Source of the DNA: Massilia sp. YIM B02769
Lineage (GTDB): Bacteria > Pseudomonadota > Gammaproteobacteria > Burkholderiales > Burkholderiaceae_D
NCBI RefSeq assembly: GCF_030411995.1
Contig: NZ_JASNRC010000013.1
Location: forward strand, 116,518 to 180,517
Length of the DNA: 64,000 nucleotides
Direction of reading: 5' to 3'
Shown piece after piece: positions 41,526 to 50,296 of this stretch (its first letter is position 1; each line of letters opens with the position of its first letter). Below the pieces are notes generated by a model, which saw only the letters and a program-made list of their open reading frames with translations, was not told the origin of the DNA and did not search any database. Made by a program: the position numbers and the translations under genes.

Positions 41526-43441
41526 AACACGACAACGACTTCAACACCGTGCTGCGCCTCTTCCTGCGCAGCGATGCACGCCGCCTGCTGCTGGGCGCGG
41601 GCCTGTCCACACTGACCGTGCTGGCCGGGATCGCGCTGCTGGGCACCTCGGGCTGGTTCATCACGGCGACTGGACTGGCCGGCCTGTCGGCCACCGCGGC
41701 CCTGGCCTTCAACGTCTTCGTGCCGAGCGCCGGCATCCGCCTGCTGGCCCTTGGCCGCACCTTCGGCCGCTATGCCGAGCGCCTCGTGACCCACGACGCC
41801 ACCCTGGGCGTGCTGGCCAGCCTGCGCGTGACACTGTTCCGCGGCTGGGCCGAGCCGCAGGCCGCGCGGGCGCTGCTGCTGCGTCCTGGCCGCCTGCTGT
41901 TCCGCCTGACAAACGACATCGACGCGCTGGAGTCGGTCTACCTGCGCCTGCTGGTGCCGCTCGCCGCCACCTTCGGCGCGGCGCTGCTGGCCGGGCTGCT
42001 GCTCGCCATCCTCGACTGGCGCCTGGGTGTGGCGGTCTTCGCCTGGCTGCTTGCGTGCGGCTGGGGCGTCGCCGCCTGGACCGCGCGCCGTGCCCGTCCG
42101 CTGGCGCTGCGCCGTGTACACATGACCGAGCGCCTGCGCGCCGGCGCCATCGATCTCACCGCCGGCCAGACTGACCTGGCCCTGGCCGGGCGCCTGCCGG
42201 CCCAGTGCGCGGCCCTGGCGCAAGCCGACGCCCGCCTGGCGCGCGGCGACGACGCGCTGCACCGCGTCGAAACCGGCGCCGCCTGGTCGCACGCCGTGGC
42301 CGGCCACGCGACGGTGGCCCTGGTGCTGCTGACGGCCGGCGTGCTCGCCGGGCAGGGCAAGCTCGATGCGCCGCTGGCCGCGCTGGCGCTGCTGACCGCA
42401 CTGGCTGCGCTGGAACCCTTCGCGGCGCTGCGTCGCGGCGCCATCGAGGCGGCGCGCAGTGCATTGGCCGCACGCCGCCTGGCGCCGCGCCTGCAAGACG
42501 AGGCCATGCCGGCGCCGGCTGTCGAACATATCGAGGGCGATGATGCCTTGCGCCTGAAGGACGTCAGCGTCACCCACGCCGGCCGCCGCCAGGCCGCGCT
42601 GCATGCGATCGATCTGCATATCGCAGCCGGCGAGCGCGTCGCCGTGATCGGCGCCAGCGGCGCCGGCAAGTCGACCCTGCTGGCACTGGCCGCCGGCGAA
42701 CTCGCGCCGGAATCGGGCCGCGTGGCGGCGGCACCCTGCACCTGGCTGACCCAGCGCACCGAACTTTTCAAGGACAGCCTGCGCGACAACCTGCGCCTGG
42801 CCGACCCGCAAGCCGCTGACGCCCAGCTGTGGGACGCGCTGCATGCCGCCGGCCTGGCCGGGGACGTGCGCCGCCTGGCACAAGGCCTCGATACGCCGCT
42901 GGGCGAGGGCGGCCTGGGCCTGTCCGGCGGCCAGTCGCGGCGCCTGGCGCTGGCGCGCCTGCTATTGCGTGACGCGCGGTTCTGGCTGCTCGACGAGCCG
43001 ACCGAGGGCCTGGACGGCGCCACCGCCGCCGATGTGCTGGCGCGCCTGGAGCGCCATGCCGCAGGCCGCACGCTGCTGATCGCCACCCATCTGCGCCGCG
43101 AAGCCGCGCTGGCCGAGCGCCTGCTCGTGATGCGGGCGGGCCGCATCGTTGCCGAGCACCGGCGCGGCACGCCCGGATACGACGCGGCCCTGGCAAGCCT
43201 GCGCCAACACGGAACCCACACCACCTCAACAAAAGCAAAGAAAGGCTTTCATCATGGATCTCGATGTCGTCGGGCTCTCCCGGTTACAGTTCGCCCTCAC
43301 GGCGCTGTACCACTTTTTGTTCGTACCCCTGACCCTGGGCTTGTCGATGCTGGTCGCCATCATGGAGACGGTCTACGTGATGACCAACCGTCCGGTCTGG
43401 CGCCAGATGACCAAGTTCTGGGGCGTCCTGTTCGGGATTAA
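41522..43441 (+). CDS. cydC: Cysteine/glutathione exporter ABC subunit CydC, with 3' extension into cydA
   Basis: The second half of the exporter: six membrane helices (about residues 15-320), Walker A VIGASGAGKSTLLALA, signature GLSGGQSRRLALARL and Walker B FWLLDEPTEGLDGAT. Normal CydC length would end near residue 575. Here the frame has no stop there and continues to 43441 (639 residues), so the last ~62 codons overlap cydA in another frame. The tail (RALPVTVRPHGAVPLFVRTP) is not CydC-like. Either the stop was lost, giving a genuine long overlap, or there is a small indel near 43200-43250. Confidence 0.88.
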   Translation: MKHDNDFNTVLRLFLRSDARRLLLGAGLSTLTVLAGIALLGTSGWFITATGLAGLSATAALAFNVFVPSAGIRLLALGRTFGRYAERLVTHDATLGVLASLRVTLFRGWAEPQAARALLLRPGRLLFRLTNDIDALESVYLRLLVPLAATFGAALLAGLLLAILDWRLGVAVFAWLLACGWGVAAWTARRARPLALRRVHMTERLRAGAIDLTAGQTDLALAGRLPAQCAALAQADARLARGDDALHRVETGAAWSHAVAGHATVALVLLTAGVLAGQGKLDAPLAALALLTALAALEPFAALRRGAIEAARSALAARRLAPRLQDEAMPAPAVEHIEGDDALRLKDVSVTHAGRRQAALHAIDLHIAAGERVAVIGASGAGKSTLLALAAGELAPESGRVAAAPCTWLTQRTELFKDSLRDNLRLADPQAADAQLWDALHAAGLAGDVRRLAQGLDTPLGEGGLGLSGGQSRRLALARLLLRDARFWLLDEPTEGLDGATAADVLARLERHAAGRTLLIATHLRREAALAERLLVMRAGRIVAEHRRGTPGYDAALASLRQHGTHTTSTKAKKGFHHGSRCRRALPVTVRPHGAVPLFVRTPDPGLVDAGRHHGDGLRDDQPSGLAPDDQVLGRPVRD

Positions 43442-44855
43442 CTTCGCCATCGGCGTCTCCACCGGCCTGGTGATGGAGTTCCAGTTCGGGATGAACTGGA
43501 GCTACTACAGCCACTACGTGGGCGACGTCTTCGGCGCGCCGCTGGCGCTCGAAGGCCTGATGGCCTTCTTCCTCGAAGCGACCTTTGTCGGCCTGTTCTT
43601 CTTCGGCTGGGACAGGCTGTCGAAGCGCGCCCACCTGGTCGTGACCTGGCTCACCGCCATCGGCACCAACTTCTCGGCGCTGTGGATCCTGATCGCCAAC
43701 GGCTGGATGCAGAACCCGGTCGGCGCCGCCCTCAACCCGCAGACCATGCGCATGGAAGTCACCGACTTCTACGCCGTGCTGACCAACCCGGTGGCCCAGG
43801 CCAAGTTCGTGCACACGGTTTCTGCCGGCTATGTGATCGCCGCCTTCTTCGTGCTCGGTATCTCGGCCTGGTTCCTGCTCAAGGGACGCCATGCCGAGCT
43901 GGCCAAGCGCTCGATGACGGTGGCGGCTTCCTTCGGCCTGGCCGCCTCGCTGTCGGTGGTGGTGCTGGGCGACGAGAGCGGCTACCTGTCGACCGAACAC
44001 CAGAAGATGAAGCTGGCCGCGATCGAGGCCATGTGGCACACCGAGCCGGCGCCGGCCGCCTTTACCGCCTTCGGCTTCCCCGACCAGGCCGCGCGCGAGA
44101 CCCATTATTCGATCCACATCCCCTGGGTGATGGGCCTGATCGGCACGCGTTCGCTGGATGGCCAGATCCCCGGCATCCACGACCTGGTGCAACTGGCCGA
44201 GCTGCGCATCCGCCAGGGCATCGTTGCCTATGACGCGCTGGAGCAGATCCGCGCGCTGGGCGGCAAGGGCACGGTCCCGGCCGAACTGCAGGCGACCTTC
44301 GAGGCGAACGGCCCGCACCTGGGCTATGCGCTGCTCCTGAAGCGCTACGTCGACGATCCGCGCCAGGCCACCGATGCGCAGATCGCGCAGGCCGCCGGCG
44401 ACACCGTGCCGCAGGTCGCGCCGCTGTTCTGGTCCTTCCGCGTGATGGTCGGCCTGGGCATCTACTTCATCGTGTTTACCGGCGTGTTCTTCGTGCTGTC
44501 GGCGCGCCGCCAGCTCGACGCCTACCCATGGCTGCTGAAGCTCGCCGTCTGGTCGCTGCCGCTGCCCTGGATCGCCGCCGAAGCCGGCTGGATCGTGGCC
44601 GAACTGGGCCGCCAGCCCTGGGCCATCGAAGGCGTGCTGCCGACGGCGGTGGCGGTGTCGAACCTCGGCATCGGCACCGTGCTCGGCACGCTGCTCGGCT
44701 TCGTGGTGTTGTACACGATCCTGCTGGTGGTGGAGATGAAGCTGATGCTCAAGGCCATCCGCAAAGGCCCCGACGCCGACGATGCGCCGGACATGCCGCT
44801 CGCCGGCGCAGTCCGCGTCGCAGCCCCACGCAACGCCAGCCTGAAGCCTTCCTGA
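43254..44855 (+). CDS. cydA: Cytochrome bd ubiquinol oxidase subunit I
   Basis: A 533-residue membrane protein with about nine helices. Heme ligands are visible: the histidine in FALTALYHFLFVP (heme b595), the histidine in KFVHTVSAGYVIAAFF (b558) and the methionine in RVMVGLGIYF (b558). The quinol-binding Q-loop begins after DESGYLSTEHQKMKLAAIEA, and GWIVAELGRQPW closes the family signature. It reduces O2 with ubiquinol under low oxygen. The ATG has an AAAGAAAGG site that lies inside the extended cydC frame. Confidence 0.95.
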   Translation: MDLDVVGLSRLQFALTALYHFLFVPLTLGLSMLVAIMETVYVMTNRPVWRQMTKFWGVLFGINFAIGVSTGLVMEFQFGMNWSYYSHYVGDVFGAPLALEGLMAFFLEATFVGLFFFGWDRLSKRAHLVVTWLTAIGTNFSALWILIANGWMQNPVGAALNPQTMRMEVTDFYAVLTNPVAQAKFVHTVSAGYVIAAFFVLGISAWFLLKGRHAELAKRSMTVAASFGLAASLSVVVLGDESGYLSTEHQKMKLAAIEAMWHTEPAPAAFTAFGFPDQAARETHYSIHIPWVMGLIGTRSLDGQIPGIHDLVQLAELRIRQGIVAYDALEQIRALGGKGTVPAELQATFEANGPHLGYALLLKRYVDDPRQATDAQIAQAAGDTVPQVAPLFWSFRVMVGLGIYFIVFTGVFFVLSARRQLDAYPWLLKLAVWSLPLPWIAAEAGWIVAELGRQPWAIEGVLPTAVAVSNLGIGTVLGTLLGFVVLYTILLVVEMKLMLKAIRKGPDADDAPDMPLAGAVRVAAPRNASLKPS

Positions 44856-44874
44856 CATTCCGGAGTACACAACC

Positions 44875-46029
44875 ATGATTCTTCATACACTGCTCGACTA
44901 CGACGTATTGCGCGTCATCTGGTGGATTTTGCTGGGCGTGCTGCTGGTGGCATTCGCCATCACCGACGGCTTCGACCTCGGCACCGGCACCTTGCTGCCC
45001 TTCGTCGCGAAGAACGACCTGGAACGGCGGGTCGTCATCAATTCCATCGGCCCGGTCTGGGAAGGCAACCAGGTCTGGCTGGTGCTGGGCGGAGGCGCCA
45101 TCTTCGCCGCCTGGCCGCAGCTGTACGCGGTCTCGTTCTCGGGCTTTTATCTGGCCATGTTCGCGGTGCTGTTCGCACTGATCCTGCGTCCGGTCGGTTT
45201 CAAGTACCGCAGCAAGCGCGAAGGCGCGCGCTGGCGCGCGACCTGGGACTGGCTGCTGTTCGTGGGCGGCTTCGTGCCTTCGCTGATCTTCGGCGTGGCC
45301 CTCGGTAACGTGCTGCAGGGCGTGCCGTTCCGCTTCGCGCCTGATATGCAGATCTTCTACGACGGCAGCTTCTTCAGCCTGCTCAACCCGTTCGCGGTGC
45401 TGTGCGGCCTGGTGTCGGTGGCGATGCTGGTGATGCACGGCGCCAGCTGGCTGGCGCTGAAGACCGAGGGCGCCGTGGCATCGCGCGCCCGCAGCTGGGG
45501 CATGGGTGCGGCCGTGGCCGTGGTGGTGCTGTACGCGCTGGCCGGGTGGGCGCTGTGGACCTTTGTCGATGGCTACCGCATCACCAGCGAGATCGTGACC
45601 ACCGGCGCCTCGAATCCGCTGTTCAAGACGGTGGCGGGGGAGGGCGGCGCCTGGTTCGCCAACTATGCCGCCCATCCGTGGACGATGGCGGCGCCGGTGC
45701 TGGGTTTTGTTGGCGCGCTGCTGGCGCTGCTCGGCCTGGCGCGCCGCTGGGAAGGCTTGACCATGGTATTCAGCAGCCTGTCGATCGCCGGCATCATCCT
45801 CAGCGTGGGCGCCTCGATGTTCCCGTTCATCTTGCCGTCGTCGATCCAGGGCGCGGCCAGCCTGACCGTGTGGGATTCGTCGTCGAGCCAGCTGACGCTG
45901 TTCATCATGCTGATCGGCAGCTGCATCTTCCTGCCGATCATCATCGGCTACACCAGCTGGGTCTACAAGGTCTTGTGGGGCAAGGTCAATGCCGACGGCA
46001 TCCGCGATGGCAAGGGCCACGCTTACTAA
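44875..46029 (+). CDS. cydB: Cytochrome bd ubiquinol oxidase subunit II
   Basis: A 384-residue membrane protein of normal length. VIWWILLGVLLVAFAITDGF is the first helix with the conserved acidic residue, then GPVWEGNQVWLVLGGGAIFA and PFAVLCGLVSVAMLVMHG are the other conserved helices. It forms the heterodimer with CydA. It lies 19 bases after cydA and 27 before cydX. Confidence 0.95.
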   Translation: MILHTLLDYDVLRVIWWILLGVLLVAFAITDGFDLGTGTLLPFVAKNDLERRVVINSIGPVWEGNQVWLVLGGGAIFAAWPQLYAVSFSGFYLAMFAVLFALILRPVGFKYRSKREGARWRATWDWLLFVGGFVPSLIFGVALGNVLQGVPFRFAPDMQIFYDGSFFSLLNPFAVLCGLVSVAMLVMHGASWLALKTEGAVASRARSWGMGAAVAVVVLYALAGWALWTFVDGYRITSEIVTTGASNPLFKTVAGEGGAWFANYAAHPWTMAAPVLGFVGALLALLGLARRWEGLTMVFSSLSIAGIILSVGASMFPFILPSSIQGAASLTVWDSSSSQLTLFIMLIGSCIFLPIIIGYTSWVYKVLWGKVNADGIRDGKGHAY

Positions 46030-46056
46030 TCATTGGAATAGAAAAGGAGTCTGATC

Positions 46057-46161
46057 ATGTGGTATTTCGCCTGGATTCTCGGCCTGCCGCTGGCGGCCGC
46101 TTTCGCGGTATTGAACGCGATGTGGTTCGAGCTGGTGGATGACGACAAGCGCAAGGCTTGA
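46057..46161 (+). CDS. cydX: Cytochrome bd small subunit CydX
   Basis: A 34-residue peptide starting MWYFAWILGLPLAAAFAVLN and ending WFELVDDDKRKA. It has a single hydrophobic helix and the invariant MWYFxWILG start of the CydX/YbgT family, the third subunit that stabilises the bd oxidase. AAAAGGAG precedes the ATG by 8 bases. It is the last gene of cydDCABX and its stop lies three bases from the stop of the convergent LysR gene. Confidence 0.93.
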   Translation: MWYFAWILGLPLAAAFAVLNAMWFELVDDDKRKA

Positions 46162-46164
46162 AGC

Positions 46165-47070
46165 TTACCGACGGCGCGCGCCGCCGAGGCGCGCCTCGAT
46201 CAGTTCCAGCATGCCCTGTGCGGCAATAGACAGGGCCCTTTCCTTGTGCTGCACGATGAAGATGGGCCGCGTCACGGCGTCGGTCTCGAGCGGGATCGCC
46301 ACCAGGCCGGCGCTGCGGAACTGGAACAGCGTTAGTTCCGGCACCAGGCTCACGCCCAGGCCATGTTCGATCAGGCCAGCCACGGTGGCCAGGTGTTCGA
46401 CTTCCAGGCCCGAATGGCGCACCGGCAGGTCGCGCGTGAGCTGGTCGACGTGCTGGCGCACGCTGGTCGACGGCGCCAGGTGGATCAATTCGCAGCCGGC
46501 CAGGTCGGCCACCCGGATCTTGCGCTCCTTCGCGAGTGGATGGTCGCGCCGGCAGACGAGATAAAAGGGATCGCTGCACAGGGTACTGGTATGAAATTCG
46601 GACAGGTTCGCACCCGGCGCGGTCAGCGCCAGGTCGACCTTGCCCTGCCTGAGCATGTGCAGGCACTGGTCCGAGAGGGCGTCGAACAGGCTCACGACGA
46701 TGCCCGGATAGGTTTCCCGGTATTCCGCGATCACGGCGGGCAGGCCATTCGCCGCCAGCGAGGGCAGCACGGCCAGCGCGACCCGGCCCTTGCGCCGCGC
46801 GATGAAGTCGCCCATGTCGGTAAAGGCGGCGTCCAGGTCGGCGAGCAGGGCGCGCGCCACTTCCACGAACAGCTCGCCTTCGGTTGTCAGCGTCACGTTG
46901 CGCGTGTCGCGCTTGACCAGCTTTGCACCGACCGCCGCTTCCAGTTTCTGGATCACCGCGCTGAAGGCCGATTGCGACAGGTGGCAGCGTTCGGCGGCAT
47001 GGGTGAAATGGCGGCATTCGTCCAGCGCCAGGAAGGCTTGCAGCTGTTTGGTGGAGATGTTCGGCAGCAT
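46165..47070 (-). CDS. LysR-type regulator, divergent from citM-atuA genes
   Basis: A 301-residue LysR protein. Its helix-turn-helix is in FLALDECRHFTHAAERCHLS, then AFSAVIQKLEAAVGAKLVKR. The effector domain follows (ALAVLPSLAANGLPAVIAEY, EHGLGVSLVPELTLFQ). It is divergent from a CitM transporter and AtuA genes across a 130-bp gap, the usual arrangement for a LysR activator of a catabolic operon. The ligand would be the transported carboxylate, but nothing in the sequence tells which. Confidence 0.88.
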   Translation of the reverse strand: MLPNISTKQLQAFLALDECRHFTHAAERCHLSQSAFSAVIQKLEAAVGAKLVKRDTRNVTLTTEGELFVEVARALLADLDAAFTDMGDFIARRKGRVALAVLPSLAANGLPAVIAEYRETYPGIVVSLFDALSDQCLHMLRQGKVDLALTAPGANLSEFHTSTLCSDPFYLVCRRDHPLAKERKIRVADLAGCELIHLAPSTSVRQHVDQLTRDLPVRHSGLEVEHLATVAGLIEHGLGVSLVPELTLFQFRSAGLVAIPLETDAVTRPIFIVQHKERALSIAAQGMLELIEARLGGARRR

Positions 47071-47083
47071 CGCGCGTTTCGAT

Positions 47084-47103
47084 TTATCTGGAAAACAGCA
47101 TAA
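47084..47103. promoter_or_regulatory. Imperfect palindrome in the LysR-citM gap
   Basis: TTATCTGGAAAACAGCATAA has matching ends (TTAT...ATAA) and inner TG/CA pairs with one base offset. It stands 14 bases before the regulator's ATG. It is a possible LysR site, and this is a weak call. Confidence 0.3.
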
Positions 47104-47200
47104 TCAATCGCAAGAATCCATTTTACAAGAGAATTTTCGCGCTCCAGAATAGTTGCAAGTGCTGCATCGATCAGCACATACAACAACATCTGGAGACTTT

Positions 47201-48514
47201 ATGCTGGCCTTACTCGGCTTCATTACCATTTTTGCGCTGCTCGTCGTCATCCTCGGCAAGAAAATGTCCGCACTGGTCGCCCTGATCGCGATTCCGGTGC
47301 TGACTGCGCTGCTCGCAGGATTCGGCGCCGAAATCGGCGGCTTCATTACCACCGGCATCAAGGCGATCGCCCCGATCGCCGGCATGCTGCTGTTCGCCAT
47401 CCTCTTCTTCGGCATCCTCACCGATGCCGGCATGCTCGACCCGATCGTCAACCGCATCCTGAAGGTCGTCGGCACCAACCCGGTGCGGATCACCCTCGGC
47501 ACCGCCATGCTGGCGGCCATCGTCCATCTCGACGGTTCCGGCGCGGTGACCTTCCTGGTGACGGTGCCGGCCTTGCTGCCCCTGTACATCAAGCTGAACA
47601 TGGACAAGCGCATCCTGGCCTGCATCGTCGCGATGGCGGCCGGCGTGGCGAATGCCTTGCCCTGGGGCGGCCCGACCTTGCGCGCCTCGGCGGCGCTGCA
47701 CATTCCCATCTCCGAGCTGTACCTGCCGATGGTGCCGGTGCAGATCTGCGGCATGCTGTTCGTGTTCGGCTGCGCCTGGATGCTGGGCCGCCGCGAGCAG
47801 CGCCGCCTCGGCCTCGCCAACGCCGTTGCAGCCGGCGCCGGTGCAGACACCCACCACGTGCGCGAACTCGGCGAAGAAGAACTGAAACTGCGCCGCCCGG
47901 GACGTTTCATCCCGAACGTGCTGCTGGTGCTGCTGGTGCTCGGCACCATGATCTCGAACGTGCTCGACCCGGTGGTCTGCTTCATGCTCGGCACCGTGCT
48001 TGCCCTGGTGCTGAACTATCCGAACGTCGCCGAGCAGCGCGCCCGCGTCGACGCCCATGCCAAGGCGGCGCTGATGATGGCCAGTATCCTGTTCGCGGCC
48101 GGCGCCTTTACCGGCATCATGAAAGGCACCGGCATGCTGGCCGCCATGGCCAAGCTGGTCGCGGCCAGCATCCCGGCCGGCCTGGCGACCCATCTGCCTT
48201 TCGTCACCGGCCTGGTGTCGATGCCACTGAGTCTGCTGTTCGACCCGGATTCCTTCTACTTCGGCGTGCTGCCGGTGCTGGCCGAAGCCGGCACCGCGCT
48301 CGGCGTGCCGGCGGTGCAGATGGGGCAGGCGGCGCTGATGGGCCAGATGACCACCGGCTTCCCGGTCAGCCCACTGACGCCCGCCACCTTCCTGCTGGTT
48401 GGCCTGGTCGGCATCGACCTCGCCGAGCATCAGCGCTTCACGATTCCTTTCCTGTTCGCCGCCTCGGTCTTCATGACCTGCGTGAGCGTGCTGTTCGGAC
48501 TGTTCCCCCTGTGA
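47201..48514 (+). CDS. CitMHS-family carboxylate transporter
   Basis: A 437-residue membrane protein with about 11-12 helices. It belongs to the CitM/CitH family, which imports metal-citrate complexes or related tri/dicarboxylates with protons. Typical motifs are MLLFAILFFGILTDAGMLDP, IVHLDGSGAVTFLVTVPALL and FLLVGLVGIDLAEHQRFTIP. The ATG at 47201 follows TGGAGA. An upstream in-frame TTG lacks a ribosome site. It is the first gene of a unit with two AtuA-related genes, so its substrate is probably an unusual carboxylate rather than citrate for the TCA cycle. Confidence 0.88.
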   Translation: MLALLGFITIFALLVVILGKKMSALVALIAIPVLTALLAGFGAEIGGFITTGIKAIAPIAGMLLFAILFFGILTDAGMLDPIVNRILKVVGTNPVRITLGTAMLAAIVHLDGSGAVTFLVTVPALLPLYIKLNMDKRILACIVAMAAGVANALPWGGPTLRASAALHIPISELYLPMVPVQICGMLFVFGCAWMLGRREQRRLGLANAVAAGAGADTHHVRELGEEELKLRRPGRFIPNVLLVLLVLGTMISNVLDPVVCFMLGTVLALVLNYPNVAEQRARVDAHAKAALMMASILFAAGAFTGIMKGTGMLAAMAKLVAASIPAGLATHLPFVTGLVSMPLSLLFDPDSFYFGVLPVLAEAGTALGVPAVQMGQAALMGQMTTGFPVSPLTPATFLLVGLVGIDLAEHQRFTIPFLFAASVFMTCVSVLFGLFPL

Positions 48515-48534
48515 CGACTTCAAGGAGTACCTGC

Positions 48535-49872
48535 ATGAAAACCCTGCGCATCGGCGGCGGCGCCGGCTACTCGGGCGACCGCATCGAGCCGGCGGTCGAA
48601 TTGGCCGAGCACGGCGAGATCGACTACCTGATCTTCGAGTGCCTGGCAGAGCGCACCATCGCCCTGGCCCAGCAGGCGAAGATGAAGGACCCGGCGCTCG
48701 GCTACGATCCGCTGCTGGAAGCGCGCATGCTGGCGGTGCTGAAGACCTGCGCCGAGAAAGGCATCCGCATCGTCACCAACATGGGCGCCTCGAATCCGCT
48801 CGCGGCGGCGGCGAAGATCCGCGAGATCGCCGTCTCGCTCGGCCTGCGCAAGCTGAAGGTCGCGGCCGTAGTCGGCGACGACGTGCTCGCGCAGCTGCAA
48901 GCCGGCGACTACCGCGACGACACCGGCAAACCGGTGGCTGAACTGGGCGCCCGGCTGCTGTCGGCGAATGCCTATCTTGGCGCCCAGCCGCTGGTCGATG
49001 CGCTGGCCGCCGGCGCGGACGTGGTCGTCACCGGCCGCGTGGCCGACCCGGCCCTGGTGCTGGCACCCCTGATCCACACGTTTGGCTGGGCCATGGACGA
49101 CTGGGAGCGGCTGGGGCAGGGCACCCTGGCCGGTCACCTGCTGGAATGCGCGGGGCAGGTGTCGGGCGGCTACTTCGCCGACCCCGGCTGCAAGGACGTG
49201 GCCGGGCTGGCGCGCCTGGGCTTTCCGATCGCCGTGGTCGGCGAGGACGGCAGCATCGAGATCACCAAGGTGGCCGGTTCCGGCGGCAGCATTACCACCG
49301 CCACCTGCACCGAACAGCTGCTCTACGAGATCCACGACCCGGCTGCCTACCTGACGCCGGACGTCGTGGCCGATTTTTCGCAGGTCACGATGACCCAGGT
49401 CGGCCCGGACCGCGTTGCCGTCAGCGGCGCCACCGGGCATCCGCCCAGCGGCATGCTGAAGGTATCGGTCGGCTACATCGACAGTTACGTCGGCGAAGGC
49501 CAGATTTCGTATGCCGGCTCCGGCGCCCTTGCGCGTGCCCGGCTGGCGCAGGAGATCGTCGCCGAGCGCCTGGAGATCATCGGCGCTGCGCTGACCGAAG
49601 TGCGCTCCGAACTGATCGGCGTGAACGCCATCCATGGCGCCGGGCTGGCCGCGCAGTCGGCGGAACCGTACGAAGTGCGACTGCGGGTTGCCGGCCGCGC
49701 CGACAGCATGCGCGAGGCTGTCCGGGTCGGCAACGAAGTCGAGACCCTGTACACCTGCGGCCCGGCCGGCGGAGGCGGGGTCACGAAGGCTAGCCGCGAG
49801 GTGGTGGCGATCCGCTCCACCCTGCTGGATGCGGTGCAGGTGCAGCCTGCGATCCATTTCGAGGAGATCTGA
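48535..49872 (+). CDS. AtuA family (DUF1446) protein
   Basis: A 445-residue cytoplasmic protein. TLRIGGGAGYSGDRIEPAVE at the start, then YLIFECLAERTIALAQQAK and LLSANAYLGAQPLVDALAAG are typical of the AtuA/DUF1446 family. The family was named from acyclic terpene utilisation in Pseudomonas, but its chemistry is not established and most members lie in other catabolic loci. Here no acyl-CoA carboxylase or other Atu genes are present. The neighbouring carboxylate transporter and LysR regulator point to breakdown of a polar carboxylate. The ATG has an AAGGAG site. Confidence 0.85.
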   Translation: MKTLRIGGGAGYSGDRIEPAVELAEHGEIDYLIFECLAERTIALAQQAKMKDPALGYDPLLEARMLAVLKTCAEKGIRIVTNMGASNPLAAAAKIREIAVSLGLRKLKVAAVVGDDVLAQLQAGDYRDDTGKPVAELGARLLSANAYLGAQPLVDALAAGADVVVTGRVADPALVLAPLIHTFGWAMDDWERLGQGTLAGHLLECAGQVSGGYFADPGCKDVAGLARLGFPIAVVGEDGSIEITKVAGSGGSITTATCTEQLLYEIHDPAAYLTPDVVADFSQVTMTQVGPDRVAVSGATGHPPSGMLKVSVGYIDSYVGEGQISYAGSGALARARLAQEIVAERLEIIGAALTEVRSELIGVNAIHGAGLAAQSAEPYEVRLRVAGRADSMREAVRVGNEVETLYTCGPAGGGGVTKASREVVAIRSTLLDAVQVQPAIHFEEI

Positions 49873-49874
49873 AC

Positions 49875-50177
49875 ATGAAGCTACGTGACATTGCCCACTC
49901 CCGCGCCGGCGACAAGGGCGACATCTCGAACCTGTCGCTGATCGCCTACCGCCTCGATGATTACCCGCTGCTGGAAAAACAGGTGACGGCCGAGCGTGTG
50001 CAGGCCCACTTCAAGGGCGTGGTACACGGCGACGTGCAGCGCTTCCTGCTGCCGCAGCTGGGCGCGATGAACTTCGTCATGCACAGCGCCCTCGGCGGCG
50101 GCGTAACCCGCTCGCTGGCCCTGGACGCCCATGGCAAATCCCTGAGTTCCGCCCTGCTCGACATGGAAATCGGCTAA
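49875..50177 (+). CDS. AtuA C-terminal-domain-like small protein
   Basis: A 100-residue protein that follows the AtuA gene after two bases. MKLRDIAHSRAGDKGDISNL, then MNFVMHSALGGGVTRSLALD, match the small domain that in many AtuA proteins forms the C-terminus. Here it is encoded separately, so the two products probably form one enzyme. SRAGDKGD looks like a phosphate- or CoA-binding loop, but this is a guess. No membrane segment or signal is present. Confidence 0.8.
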   Translation: MKLRDIAHSRAGDKGDISNLSLIAYRLDDYPLLEKQVTAERVQAHFKGVVHGDVQRFLLPQLGAMNFVMHSALGGGVTRSLALDAHGKSLSSALLDMEIG

Positions 50178-50296
50178 GTCCGGCTTTCCATCCCACCGCA
50201 TTCGGCGCTTGCCCACCCCGGGCGGGCCGCCGCATGGCCGCGCGCTCCCGCCAGGCGTCGCGCCGGCCGCTTTTCCCATAACAACAAGGAGACACC

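Noticed and set aside
47153..47200. Longer N-terminus for the CitM transporter
   Set aside because: The upstream in-frame TTG has no ribosome site, while the ATG at 47201 has TGGAGA at proper spacing and opens directly into the first membrane helix.
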